Positions 6,890-14,775 of a stretch of 15,387 nt of DNA are shown piece after piece; position 1 is the first letter of the stretch; each line of letters opens with the position of its first letter. The stretch lies in the NCBI GenBank assembly GCA_002373855.1, contig DFKO01000173.1, forward strand, positions 4,605-19,991, in the 5' to 3' direction. The notes under the pieces were generated by a model. That model ran no database searches and was not told the origin of the DNA. It saw nothing but the letters and a program-made list of their open reading frames with translations. The DNA comes from Lachnospiraceae bacterium UBA3643 (GTDB lineage Bacteria > Bacillota > Clostridia > Lachnospirales > Lachnospiraceae). The position numbers were made by a program, and so were the translations under genes.

Positions 6890-7906
6890 ATGATTTATCT
6901 GATCTGTTTCTGCATAACATTCGCTATGCTCATATGTGTCTTGTCTTTTGAGAAAAAGCCAAGCGTTACTTTTGTGCTGCTGCTCACAGTCATACTTGTG
7001 AGCAACGGTGGATATTATGCCATCGCAGCATCGGTAGATCTGGATGAAGCCATACTGGCAACAAAAGTCTCTTATCTGGCAGGCATATTCGGTCCCATGC
7101 TTATCTTTCTGATCGTGGCACATATCTGTAAGATCCATATCCCGGGATTTGCAAAATGTATCATGCATACGGTTCAGGGTCTGCTCTATATGGCAGTACT
7201 GACCGCCGGTCAGCTCGGAGTATTCTATCAGTCTGTGGAATACAACAAAGGTCCCCACGGAGCATACCTGACCAAAGTATACGGACCACTTCATACCCTA
7301 TATCTTATCTCGATGATCTTTTATATGCTGGCTACTGTTGTGGCAGCGTTTTATTCCCTTAACAAAAAAAGTGTTGTCAGCCGTATCAATGTCCAGATCA
7401 TACTCCTGGCAATGGCTCTCATAATGAGTCTGTATATGGTAGAGCGAATAGCACACCTGCAGATAGAATTGCTCCCCATGGGGCTGATATTAGGACTCAC
7501 TATCATGATCGCTCCCCTTCACAAGATAACCGATTATTCGATCGATAATATCCACAGCAATATAGATGATATAATTCAAAAGACGGGATATATAATCTTT
7601 AATCAGAATCTGCTGTTTATGGGCAGCAATATTTATGCGACAGATCTGTTTCCCGAATTAAATGAATGGGAGCTCGAGGAAAAGATACCGGGAAACGGAG
7701 GCAGGTTTAATACTTTTCTGCGTCAGCCTTTAATGGAATATGTTAAAGAAAACGATCATGAAAACATAGAGGACAGCACGTTTTCATATAAAGGCAGTAC
7801 ATACAGATACCAGATCGGATTTCTGTATTCAGGTCGGAACAGACATATCGGATATGTCATAAGAGTATATGACATGACAAATATTGTCCGTAAAACAACA
7901 GGGTAA
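6890..7906 (+). CDS. 7TM sensor with PAS-like domain and no output domain
   Basis: The 338-residue product starts at ATG 6890 (TTG 6887 in frame adds one residue), with a GGGGG ribosome site at 6879-6883. Seven hydrophobic segments (about 2-20, 26-48, 63-82, 92-110, 133-157, 168-186, 195-212) resemble the 7TM input domain found at the N-terminus of many clostridial histidine kinases and diguanylate cyclases. A PAS-like region follows (about 225-335), with QKTGYIIFNQNLLFMGSN at its start and the closing IGYVIRVYDMTNIV strand. In relatives this strand leads straight into a GGDEF or kinase domain. Here the protein stops nine residues later, so no enzymatic output is encoded. The stop is followed, in the same frame and twelve bases on, by the ATG of the HD-GYP receptor. 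It may work with that protein. Topology is well supported; the PAS call is moderate. Confidence 0.75.
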   Translation: MIYLICFCITFAMLICVLSFEKKPSVTFVLLLTVILVSNGGYYAIAASVDLDEAILATKVSYLAGIFGPMLIFLIVAHICKIHIPGFAKCIMHTVQGLLYMAVLTAGQLGVFYQSVEYNKGPHGAYLTKVYGPLHTLYLISMIFYMLATVVAAFYSLNKKSVVSRINVQIILLAMALIMSLYMVERIAHLQIELLPMGLILGLTIMIAPLHKITDYSIDNIHSNIDDIIQKTGYIIFNQNLLFMGSNIYATDLFPELNEWELEEKIPGNGGRFNTFLRQPLMEYVKENDHENIEDSTFSYKGSTYRYQIGFLYSGRNRHIGYVIRVYDMTNIVRKTTG

Positions 7907-7918
7907 AGGCCAGTAATA

Positions 7919-10090
7919 ATGGGTGTTGATAAGAGAAAAAATATAATAAAAATCACGGAAGACATGATCAGGATACTGGCGCTCTTTATGCTGGCGGTAG
8001 TATTCATGATGATGATGATTGCCGCCTTTGATAAGAGCAATATCTCCGGGGAATCGCCAATCGGAACTTATGAGACGTTTGATTTTAATGAGGGATGGCT
8101 CCTTTCGAGTGATAAACCAGATGAGGAGATAACGCTGCCTTTTTCACCGGATGAATCGTACGGTAATCAGCTTGATATAACAAATGTCCTGCCGGATAAT
8201 ATCACGGAAGGAATGACCCTGCTCACCAGAACATCACTTTCAAATATGTATATTTACATAGGGGGAGAGCTCAGGGCGAAATATACGTCGGATATGTTAA
8301 ACGGCAATCCGAAATACAATCCCAGCGGATATATTGCGATCAATTTAAACAGCGGTGACGCCGGTAAAACTATCCGCATAAAAGTAGAGCTGAAAGCTCA
8401 CAGAGCCCTGGACGGAGTAACCTACGGATACGGACTGAATCCCTGGAAGGATACGATAAAATACGGTGCCATGGTTAATATAGCCGCATCTTTCGTACTG
8501 ATGCTCGGCGGAATGCTGGTAGTCGGATGCCTGTTTCTTGGCAGGTCATATCGTGTGGATGCCTCGAGAAATCTCGGACTGTTGATGATCAATATAGGTA
8601 TGTGGATAATCAGCGAGACAAAGATCCGTCAGGTTGTTTTCTGCAGACCTTCTCTCGCCAGATTTTTTGCATATTTTGCGGTCGAGCTCATCGTAGTATT
8701 CGGATGCATGTTCTTTGATGAGGTTCAGCATCGCAATTATCATAAGCGTTATCTTGTGATGGAGGGAGTCCAGCTGCTCCAGCTGTTTATTAATATCGTA
8801 CTAAATGCTTTCGGTGTGGCTGAGATGTATGACACACTGGTTTTCTCACATATCTGGATGGTGGTGGGAATCCTCATGTCTATTGTCAACATAGTCACTG
8901 ATGTAAAGACCGGTAAGAGCGGGGAGTACCGTATCACCCTGATAGGTATGATCTGCTTTCTGATTATGTCATCCGGGGAACTCATCGGATTTTACACAGC
9001 GAAATTTCACCAGATGGGTACATGGATATCCATAGGCCTCATCATACTCATGATCACAACCATCATGCAGGTTATGCATGATGAGAGAATCGCTTCCGAG
9101 AAAAGGGAGCGCCGCCATACAGCCAGCATGATTAATACCATCGAGATCATCGCCAACTCCATAGATGCGAGTGACGAGTATACGGGAGGCCATTCGGAGC
9201 GTGTAGGCTATTATGCCATGAGACTCGCCAGGGAGATGGCTGCAGACTATGACCTCAGTGAAGATGATATTTTAAGAGTCCATTATATAGGACTGGTCCA
9301 TGATATCGGCAAGATAGGCGTAGCCGAGAGCGTCCTCAATAAAGCAGGTAAATTAAATGATGAGGAATTCAGCCTGATGAAGAAGCATCCCGAGATCGGA
9401 TACGAGATCATGAGCTCAATGGGCAATGAGATAGAGGGACTCCTTGAGGGTATCAGAAATCATCATGAAAGATTTGACGGCAACGGATATCCCGACGGAC
9501 TGTCCGATACGGATATCCCCCTTGTAGCCAGGATACTGGCTCTGGCCGATTCGTATGATGCCATGACATCAAACCGTATATACAGAAAGAGACTGACCGA
9601 CGAGGAAGTGCTGGCGGAGCTAAGGAGATGCTCCGGTACCCAGTTTGACCCTGCTCTCACAAATATCTTTATAGACCTCATCGAGAGAGGAGAGATGAAA
9701 GTAGGTACGATAGAGGGACTCTCTACAGACAAAAACGGCAACATCAGAAAATCCGCAGTGCTGGAGGCAAAACTTCAGGCAGATATACATGAAGGAGTCG
9801 ATGTCCTCAATCCCAATCATATCAGAATGCTCTGCTACATCATCAAGCTAATGGAGAATAAGGAAAAGGCATATGACATATTCTTTATTGACAGATTTGA
9901 TAATGACCATGCCAACGAAGAACTTGATAAAGTAATAAAGAGCTTTATCGGTAATCATGATGTAAATTTACGATACACAAAAGACATAAGCCTTGTAGCT
10001 CTCTATAACAAGAGACCGGCTGCCATCGATATGTTTATGACAGAGATAATAAAGGTAAGAGGAGACGAGAAATGGATTCGTGCACTTTAA
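7919..10090 (+). CDS. 7TMR-DISM-type receptor with HD-GYP c-di-GMP phosphodiesterase domain
   Basis: The product has 723 residues. A membrane anchor (17-36) is followed by an extracytoplasmic beta-rich region (about 45-165), seven membrane helices (about 185-386), a short charged linker and an HD-GYP domain (about 400-590). The layout matches 7TM receptors with diverse intracellular signalling modules (7TMR-DISM). All HD-GYP hallmarks are intact: GGHSERV with His425, HDIGKIG at 461-467, H490, HHERFDGNGYPDGL at 515-528 and LADSYDAMTSNRIYR at 542-556. Hydrolysis of c-di-GMP to pGpG or GMP is therefore expected. Residues about 610-711 form an extra C-terminal unit that may be a degenerate, shortened GGDEF domain (IFFIDRF, then RYTKDISLVALY where RYGGDEFAVLL is usual). 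The ribosome site AAAGG lies in the upstream stop codon region. The gene end overlaps ispE by 19 bases. Confidence 0.9.
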   Translation: MGVDKRKNIIKITEDMIRILALFMLAVVFMMMMIAAFDKSNISGESPIGTYETFDFNEGWLLSSDKPDEEITLPFSPDESYGNQLDITNVLPDNITEGMTLLTRTSLSNMYIYIGGELRAKYTSDMLNGNPKYNPSGYIAINLNSGDAGKTIRIKVELKAHRALDGVTYGYGLNPWKDTIKYGAMVNIAASFVLMLGGMLVVGCLFLGRSYRVDASRNLGLLMINIGMWIISETKIRQVVFCRPSLARFFAYFAVELIVVFGCMFFDEVQHRNYHKRYLVMEGVQLLQLFINIVLNAFGVAEMYDTLVFSHIWMVVGILMSIVNIVTDVKTGKSGEYRITLIGMICFLIMSSGELIGFYTAKFHQMGTWISIGLIILMITTIMQVMHDERIASEKRERRHTASMINTIEIIANSIDASDEYTGGHSERVGYYAMRLAREMAADYDLSEDDILRVHYIGLVHDIGKIGVAESVLNKAGKLNDEEFSLMKKHPEIGYEIMSSMGNEIEGLLEGIRNHHERFDGNGYPDGLSDTDIPLVARILALADSYDAMTSNRIYRKRLTDEEVLAELRRCSGTQFDPALTNIFIDLIERGEMKVGTIEGLSTDKNGNIRKSAVLEAKLQADIHEGVDVLNPNHIRMLCYIIKLMENKEKAYDIFFIDRFDNDHANEELDKVIKSFIGNHDVNLRYTKDISLVALYNKRPAAIDMFMTEIIKVRGDEKWIRAL

Positions 10091-10929
10091 AGGCATACGC
10101 AAAGATCAATATAGGACTCGATGTCACCGGCAGGACCGATAACGGATATCACCTCCTAAAGACTGTCATGCAGCAGGTGGATCTCTATGATGTCATAACA
10201 ATAGAGAGAGCGGAAAAGGGTATAAATTTTTCGTGTGACAGTAAGGATGTGCCTTCTGATGATACAAACCTGGCAGTAAAGGCTGCAAAGCTCATGACAG
10301 AGACATATGGTATCAAAGAGGGCGTGAATATAAGCTTAAATAAAAACATACCCGTTGCAGCAGGTATGGCAGGAGGCAGCACTGACGGAGCAGCCGTGAT
10401 AATCGGTATGAACAAGGTATTTGACCTGGACCTGACGATGCAGGAAATGATAGATACAGGTGTAAAGATAGGCGCCGATATACCTTTTTGCATACAGGGC
10501 GGATGCGCCATTGCAGAGGGTATAGGAGAGAAATTAAGAGAGCTCGACAACAGGACGGAGATGTATACTTTGATAGCAAAACCTCCGATAAATGTATCGA
10601 CAGTACATGTATATAAAACTCTTAAGTGGCAGGAAGTGATTCATCCCGATATGGACAGGGTGATAAAGGGTATCATGGCAGGCAGCATGGATGATATCGT
10701 AGCCGGTATGGGAAATGTACTTGAGTCGGTGACATGCTCGGAATATGATATAATTAATGAGCTTAAGAAATCCATGCTGGATCTTGGTGCATCGGGATCA
10801 CTTATGAGCGGATCGGGTCCTACCGTATTCGGACTCTTTAAAAATAAAGAGGAAGCTATGTCAGCGGAAAAGAGATTAAAAGATCTCTACCCGGATGTAT
10901 TTGTAAAGGCGACGGGAATCATCAGATGA
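10072..10929 (+). CDS. ispE: 4-diphosphocytidyl-2-C-methyl-D-erythritol kinase
   Basis: IspE phosphorylates the 2-hydroxyl of CDP-methylerythritol with ATP, the fourth step of the non-mevalonate isoprenoid pathway, in the cytosol. The 285 residues match the family length. The N-terminal AYAKINIGLDVTGRTDNGYH carries catalytic Lys11, the GHMP-kinase ATP loop is PVAAGMAGGSTDGAA at 94-108, and GADIPFC at 134-140 carries the catalytic Asp136. A C-terminal GHMP motif LMSGSGPTVFGLF is also present. The ATG lies inside the end of the HD-GYP gene, with an AGAGGAG ribosome site about eight bases upstream, so the two are coupled. The stop overlaps the DUF1934 gene by four bases (ATGA). An essential metabolic gene between two c-di-GMP genes is odd; it may simply share the transcript. 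Confidence 0.95.
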   Translation: MDSCTLKAYAKINIGLDVTGRTDNGYHLLKTVMQQVDLYDVITIERAEKGINFSCDSKDVPSDDTNLAVKAAKLMTETYGIKEGVNISLNKNIPVAAGMAGGSTDGAAVIIGMNKVFDLDLTMQEMIDTGVKIGADIPFCIQGGCAIAEGIGEKLRELDNRTEMYTLIAKPPINVSTVHVYKTLKWQEVIHPDMDRVIKGIMAGSMDDIVAGMGNVLESVTCSEYDIINELKKSMLDLGASGSLMSGSGPTVFGLFKNKEEAMSAEKRLKDLYPDVFVKATGIIR

Positions 10930-11363
10930 GTGGTAGCCGCGCAGATAATATAAAGATAATATTTAAGACTTTCAGACATGATACCGAGACGTATGAAGAC
11001 GAAAAAACCGAGGAAGAGTATGAAGGTGTCATGAAGAAAATCGGGGATATAACCTATGTCATGTACGAGGAGACGGACCCTGATGATAAAAAGGTTACGA
11101 AGAATCTCCTTAAGATAAGCAGGGACCGCCTTGAGAGAGAATGCTCCGGAGAAAAGAAATCCGTGATGGTATTTAAAGCAGGCAGTGAGACAAGGACAAG
11201 CTATAAAACGCCATACGGTATGTTTCATCTGAGATTTACCACTACATATATGGATATTGCCGAAAATGATTTAGGTACAGTGGTATCTCTTGAATATATG
11301 ATGTCCTACGAAAACGGTCCGGTAGCAGACTGCCGGATGGAGATAATATTAAAGCAGAGTTAA
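10926..11363 (+). CDS. DUF1934 (YwiB-like) calycin-type beta-barrel protein
   Basis: The 145-residue product has alternating short strands. The late segment TPYGMFHLRFTTTYMDIAENDLGTVVSLEYMMSYENG matches the DUF1934 pattern (in two overlapping parts: TPYGMFHLRFTTTYM, then LGTVVSLEYMMSYENG). Bacillus YwiB belongs to this family and has a lipocalin-like barrel of unknown ligand. There is no signal peptide or membrane segment, so a cytosolic location is expected. In Bacillus the gene lies before argS; here it is translationally coupled to ispE by an ATGA overlap and is followed after eight bases by a diguanylate cyclase. The central part is rich in charged residues. No function can be assigned from the sequence. 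Confidence 0.75.
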   Translation: MSGSRADNIKIIFKTFRHDTETYEDEKTEEEYEGVMKKIGDITYVMYEETDPDDKKVTKNLLKISRDRLERECSGEKKSVMVFKAGSETRTSYKTPYGMFHLRFTTTYMDIAENDLGTVVSLEYMMSYENGPVADCRMEIILKQS

Positions 11364-11371
11364 AAAAGGGA

Positions 11372-12871
11372 ATGGAATTAAACAGTAAAAGGGCCGAAGA
11401 ACAGAAGCTCAAGAAAAATCATATAAATGTACTGCTCGTATTTGTCACGATGGTAATCCTCGTCACCATCATACTGGCATTTATGATCCTTGAGAGATCC
11501 TCATACGCAATCAGGAAAAATGCAATGGAACTGATAGCCGCAAACAGCTCCCAGCTCCAGATAAACATCGATACATATTTTTCAAAAGTGGAGCAGATCT
11601 CCGCGTTGATGTTTTCGGATGAAGCATATTATAAATACGACGAGACGGACCCGTCCATCGATGAGTATACAAAGCTTCAGTTTGAAAACGGTATCAGCGA
11701 CCGTATAGTCGATATCGGTATCATGGAAAACTTCTCGGACTTTGGCGTCATATATTCGGATGATTATGCCAAGGGCTGGATATCGAATAATACAAAGCTG
11801 ATGTTTTCCGAAAATATGTATGATACATTCGTATCCCAGATTACAAATGAGAAGACCAGCAGCGGATGGTTTTTTGCTGATTCCGATGATTATGACAGAT
11901 TATATTATGTCAAAAAACTAAATGACAATGCCGTACTTGTAGCCTCTATATACAGCAGGGAACTGGCTAATGTATTTAACCTCTCGGAGCAGTTTGACGG
12001 CATGAAGATCAGACTCGTCGATGATTCATACAGGATTCTGTACTCATCCGACAAAGAGGAGTCGGGATCATATCTGCCGGGAGCCATCTCGTCGGTCATA
12101 GGAGACAGCAGACAGCTGTCGGTATCCGATGAAGAATATCTCATTAATGTAGATACATGCGAAAACGGATGGAGGGTCGTATGTACAGTATCGACTGCAG
12201 ATATCCTCTCTGACATAAGCGAGCTTAGAAATTATACGACATTTATCACAGCATTTCTCATAGTGGCCGTGATAGTAGTCGGCGTCCTCTCATTTGGCAG
12301 ACTGACAAGGCCTATAGACAAACTCGTCTCAGACCTTGAGACCAAGGCTGCCACAGACGGACTCACGGGACTCTATAATAAAAAGGCATTTGAGGAGATT
12401 GTGACAAGAGACCTCATGACACTCCAGAAAGGCAGCAGCATATCGTTTACGATCATTGATATGGACCACTTCAAGAATGTCAATGATACGGAAGGCCATG
12501 CATACGGTGACAGGGTCATAGTAAAGACTGCGGAATTTTTAAAGAGAAATCTGCCAAAGAATACATGTATAGGACGAATAGGCGGAGACGAATTCGCATT
12601 TTATTTTAAGGATAAATCAAAAACCCTTGAAGTAATGGAAAAGGATACGGAGAGTATCCTCGGCGGTATCAAAGAACAGTTTGCAACAGAGTTTAAGGAT
12701 GAGCATGAGAAATATAATGCTTCCATATCGATGGGATCGTACGTAAAGTCTTTTGAGGGTGAAGGCTTTGATACCATATTTTACGGTGCGGACAAGGCAC
12801 TGTATATTTCAAAGCAGACGGGACGTGACAGATACACATTTTATCAGGAGAAAAAAGACAGTGAAGAGTAA
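11372..12871 (+). CDS. membrane diguanylate cyclase with extracytoplasmic Cache-like sensor
   Basis: The 499-residue product has a membrane helix at about 20-40, an extracytoplasmic region of about 245 residues resembling a dCache sensor (long first helix at 43-80, then strands such as GWFFADSDDYDRLYYVKKL), a second helix at about 288-308 and a C-terminal GGDEF domain (about 322-490). The GGDEF part has D329 in ATDGLTGLYNKKAFEE, IIDMDHFKNVNDTEGHAYGD at 361-380 and an intact active site GGDEF at 404-408. It should therefore condense two GTP to c-di-GMP. The inhibitory I-site RxxD is absent; the equivalent place (395-398) reads PKNT. No clear HAMP domain separates the second helix from the cyclase. 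The ribosome site is poor: AAGGG sits only one base from ATG, so coupling to the upstream stop is likely. Its end overlaps the solute-binding gene. Confidence 0.9.
   Translation: MELNSKRAEEQKLKKNHINVLLVFVTMVILVTIILAFMILERSSYAIRKNAMELIAANSSQLQINIDTYFSKVEQISALMFSDEAYYKYDETDPSIDEYTKLQFENGISDRIVDIGIMENFSDFGVIYSDDYAKGWISNNTKLMFSENMYDTFVSQITNEKTSSGWFFADSDDYDRLYYVKKLNDNAVLVASIYSRELANVFNLSEQFDGMKIRLVDDSYRILYSSDKEESGSYLPGAISSVIGDSRQLSVSDEEYLINVDTCENGWRVVCTVSTADILSDISELRNYTTFITAFLIVAVIVVGVLSFGRLTRPIDKLVSDLETKAATDGLTGLYNKKAFEEIVTRDLMTLQKGSSISFTIIDMDHFKNVNDTEGHAYGDRVIVKTAEFLKRNLPKNTCIGRIGGDEFAFYFKDKSKTLEVMEKDTESILGGIKEQFATEFKDEHEKYNASISMGSYVKSFEGEGFDTIFYGADKALYISKQTGRDRYTFYQEKKDSEE
12847..12850 (+). promoter_or_regulatory. 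ribosome binding site fixing the GTG start of the solute-binding lipoprotein
   Basis: GGAG lies ten bases before GTG 12861, inside the cyclase gene. The longer frame from ATG 12753 would place a 36-residue basic extension before a clear lipoprotein signal peptide, which is implausible. Confidence 0.65.
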
Positions 12872-14123
12872 ATCGGTACTCCGGGTCATGGCAGCCATAC
12901 TCCTGCTGGTGATGACGCTGACCGGATGTAATGAATCGATGACAAATGAAAATCAGAACCGTACGGAGATCACGTTTTCCTGGTGGGGAAATGATGACCG
13001 TCACGCATATACTATGGACGGCATAGATATATTCTGCGCAAACAATCCTGAAATAGCCGTTGACTGTAAATACGGTCAGTGGTCAGGATATGAGAGAAAA
13101 AACAATGTATGGATGGAATCATGCACAGAGGCAGATGTCATGCAGATCAATTACGCATGGCTCACAACATACTCATCTGACGGAGAAGGCTATTATGATC
13201 TAAGTGAGCTGACGGATTATATAGACCTGTCGGGATTTGACGATACAGACCTGCGCTTTGGTACGATAAACGGTAAGTTAAACGGCATACCCATTGCCTA
13301 CAATGCATCGGTGATATGCTTTGACTCCGCCATATTTGATGAATACGATCTTGATTATCCAAAGACCTGGGATGATCTCTTTGATGTGGCAGAAGTTTTG
13401 TCAAAACATGATATCTACGTGCTCGGTGCTCCGAAAAAACATCTCCTGCTCCTCCTCATAGCATATTATGAGCAGACATACAACGAGACGGTATTTAATG
13501 AGGACGGAACCCTGAATATAGATAAAGAGGGTATGGGAAAGATGCTGGACTTTTACAAGAGACTCCTCGATGAAAAAGTCATCATGCCGATAGATAAGTT
13601 TGACAGAAGTGTTCTTGGCACAGGTGAGTGCGCCGGATCGGCATTCTGGATCAGTGATGCGGATAACTACTGCCAGTACATAGAAAACGGCGGAGGTGCC
13701 GCTGTGTTTGTGCCGTACTTTATGGCAGATGATGCAACGATGACCGGTATGTATATGAAGCCGGCTACCATGTACGCCATCAGCAGTATTACGGACAATC
13801 CGGTAGAATCCGCAAAGCTCATTAACTTTCTGATAAACGATCGGGACATGATACTCCTCCAGGGTACGGAAAAAGGTGTACCGGCCAATGATAATGCAGT
13901 TGAGCTCCTGAGGGTAAATGACAGACTCCTCAGTAACGGATATGCCGGATACAGTATCATGGAGGAAAACAAGGAACTCTACAACATCATGATACCTGCA
14001 ATGGAATCGGAGGCAATCATCGACGCGTTCAAGCAGACAGCCGACGCATATATATATGATGTACAGGACAGGGATGCGACGGTAGATCAGATATACGAAG
14101 CAGTACTTGAACTGACAAAATAA
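12861..14123 (+). CDS. extracellular solute-binding lipoprotein, sugar type (family 1)
   Basis: From GTG 12861 the product has 420 residues and overlaps the cyclase gene by 11 bases. A basic start and hydrophobic core lead to a lipobox LTGC with lipidated Cys23. The mature protein begins with the ITFSWWGNDDRHAYTMDGI signature of type-I carbohydrate-binding proteins. It continues with ADVMQINYAWL, then GKLNGIPIAYNASVICFD, and YPKTWDDLFDVAE, all typical of oligosaccharide ABC-transporter binding proteins. No permease or ATPase gene of an importer lies next to it; the run ends at a terminator right after its stop. Translation from inside the cyclase gene ties its synthesis to the cyclase. It may deliver a carbohydrate signal to the cyclase's outer domain, or serve a transporter encoded elsewhere. 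The family is clear; the ligand and partner are not. Confidence 0.9.
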   Translation: MKSKSVLRVMAAILLLVMTLTGCNESMTNENQNRTEITFSWWGNDDRHAYTMDGIDIFCANNPEIAVDCKYGQWSGYERKNNVWMESCTEADVMQINYAWLTTYSSDGEGYYDLSELTDYIDLSGFDDTDLRFGTINGKLNGIPIAYNASVICFDSAIFDEYDLDYPKTWDDLFDVAEVLSKHDIYVLGAPKKHLLLLLIAYYEQTYNETVFNEDGTLNIDKEGMGKMLDFYKRLLDEKVIMPIDKFDRSVLGTGECAGSAFWISDADNYCQYIENGGGAAVFVPYFMADDATMTGMYMKPATMYAISSITDNPVESAKLINFLINDRDMILLQGTEKGVPANDNAVELLRVNDRLLSNGYAGYSIMEENKELYNIMIPAMESEAIIDAFKQTADAYIYDVQDRDATVDQIYEAVLELTK

Positions 14124-14149
14124 AAAAGTTCCCCGCGAGGAACTTTTTT
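14122..14149. terminator. bidirectional intrinsic terminator
   Basis: AAAAAAGTTCC (14122-14132) pairs perfectly with GGAACTTTTTT (14139-14149) around a six-base loop CCGCGA. The T-run continues as TTTTTTATTTT on the plus strand, and the complementary A-run gives a U-run for the leftward gene. It starts within the TAA stop of the solute-binding gene and lies ten bases from the stop of the convergent gene, so it should serve both. Confidence 0.92.
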
Positions 14150-14159
14150 ATTTTAAAAA

Positions 14160-14633
14160 TTACTTAACGGATGTGGCGCCTGCCTTTTCCTGGGCTTTCT
14201 CGAGAGCTCTTTTAAAGAAGCCTTTTTTCTTTTCATCTTTCTTTATTACAGTACCGTGCATACCCTTTACACTGATGATGTACATACCGCTTATCTCTGC
14301 TTTTACTTCCTTCTTTACAGGGAGTGAGTCAAATATTTTTTCGTCAACAAACATTGTGAGTATCTGAGGTCCTATCTTGACCTTTGCAAGAGGAGCTTTC
14401 AGATTTCTCTGCATCTTTGGTATCTGATCTATGACACCGGCCGGCAGCTGGGCATCTTTTATCTTCATCCTCTTTTTATCTATGACGAGCAGTGATACGG
14501 TCTGTTTGTTGGCCTGCATCTGGGCCTCTGCTTCAGTCTGTCTGGCCTGCAGTTTCTTTCCCGCAAAATAAAGTACCACGAGCAGTGCTATAGCAACCGC
14601 AAGTATTATCAGTAATACACCCCACCAAGGCAT
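14160..14633 (-). CDS. small membrane-anchored protein of unknown function
   Basis: From the chosen ATG the product has 157 residues. A membrane helix (about residues 4-25, starting MPWWGVLLII) is followed by a charged, Gln/Ala-rich helical stretch and a cytosolic-looking domain of about 90 residues with short strands (TVSLLVIDKKRMKIKDAQ, QILTMFVDEKIF, AEISGMYIISVKG). The end is very basic (KKDEKKKGFFKRALEKAQEKAG). The longer start at 14648 would put the GGAGG ribosome site inside the gene, whereas ATG at 14633 sits eight bases after it. The protein resembles conserved clostridial proteins without a known role; I do not recognise a named family. It is monocistronic, with a good promoter upstream and the shared terminator downstream. 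Confidence 0.75.
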   Translation of the reverse strand: MPWWGVLLIILAVAIALLVVLYFAGKKLQARQTEAEAQMQANKQTVSLLVIDKKRMKIKDAQLPAGVIDQIPKMQRNLKAPLAKVKIGPQILTMFVDEKIFDSLPVKKEVKAEISGMYIISVKGMHGTVIKKDEKKKGFFKRALEKAQEKAGATSVK

Positions 14634-14641
14634 GTCCTGTA

Positions 14642-14646
14642 CCTCC
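14642..14646 (-). promoter_or_regulatory. ribosome binding site fixing the start of the small membrane protein
   Basis: On the reverse strand GGAGG directly overlaps the outer ATG (14648) and lies eight bases before the inner ATG (14633), the optimal spacing. This supports the shorter protein. Confidence 0.75.
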
Positions 14647-14664
14647 ATATATTAAACTAAAGGG

Positions 14665-14693
14665 ATTTTATCATTTTGAAAATTTATTATCAA
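14665..14693 (-). promoter_or_regulatory. sigma-A-like promoter of the small membrane protein gene
   Basis: Read on the reverse strand, TTGATA (14693-14688) and TAAAAT (14670-14665) are spaced 17 bases, and TG one base before the -10 gives an extended -10. Transcription would begin around 14658, leaving a short leader before the ribosome site. Confidence 0.75.
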
Positions 14694-14711
14694 GTATTTG
14701 AAAAAAAGGGG

Positions 14712-14739
14712 TTGCAAAATTAATTCAAATATGTAAAAT
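14712..14739 (+). promoter_or_regulatory. possible upstream sigma-A-like promoter of glycerate kinase
   Basis: TTGCAA (14712-14717) and TAAAAT (14734-14739) are 16 bases apart. It lies upstream of a stronger candidate and could be a second start point or a chance match in AT-rich DNA. Confidence 0.4.
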
Positions 14740-14746
14740 AAAAAGG

Positions 14747-14775
14747 TTTAATCATAAAAACGAAAATGTTATAAT
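14747..14775 (+). promoter_or_regulatory. sigma-A-like extended -10 promoter of glycerate kinase
   Basis: A perfect TATAAT at 14770-14775 is preceded by TGT, giving the extended -10 TGnTATAAT, with TTTAAT at 14747-14752 as a weak -35 at 17-base spacing. Transcription should start near 14782, about 30 bases before the kinase ATG. Confidence 0.75.

Noticed and set aside
6839..7294. Reverse-strand 151-residue open frame over the 7TM sensor gene.
   Set aside because: It is antisense to a clear membrane protein, with no ribosome site and no recognisable domain; His/Cys/Tyr-rich composition fits a shadow frame.
12753..12860. N-terminal extension of the solute-binding protein from ATG 12753.
   Set aside because: It lies wholly inside the cyclase gene in another frame, has a basic non-secretory composition and would bury the lipoprotein signal peptide.
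14634..14648. Outer ATG at 14648 for the small membrane protein.
   Set aside because: The only Shine-Dalgarno sequence overlaps this codon and is correctly spaced for the inner ATG.
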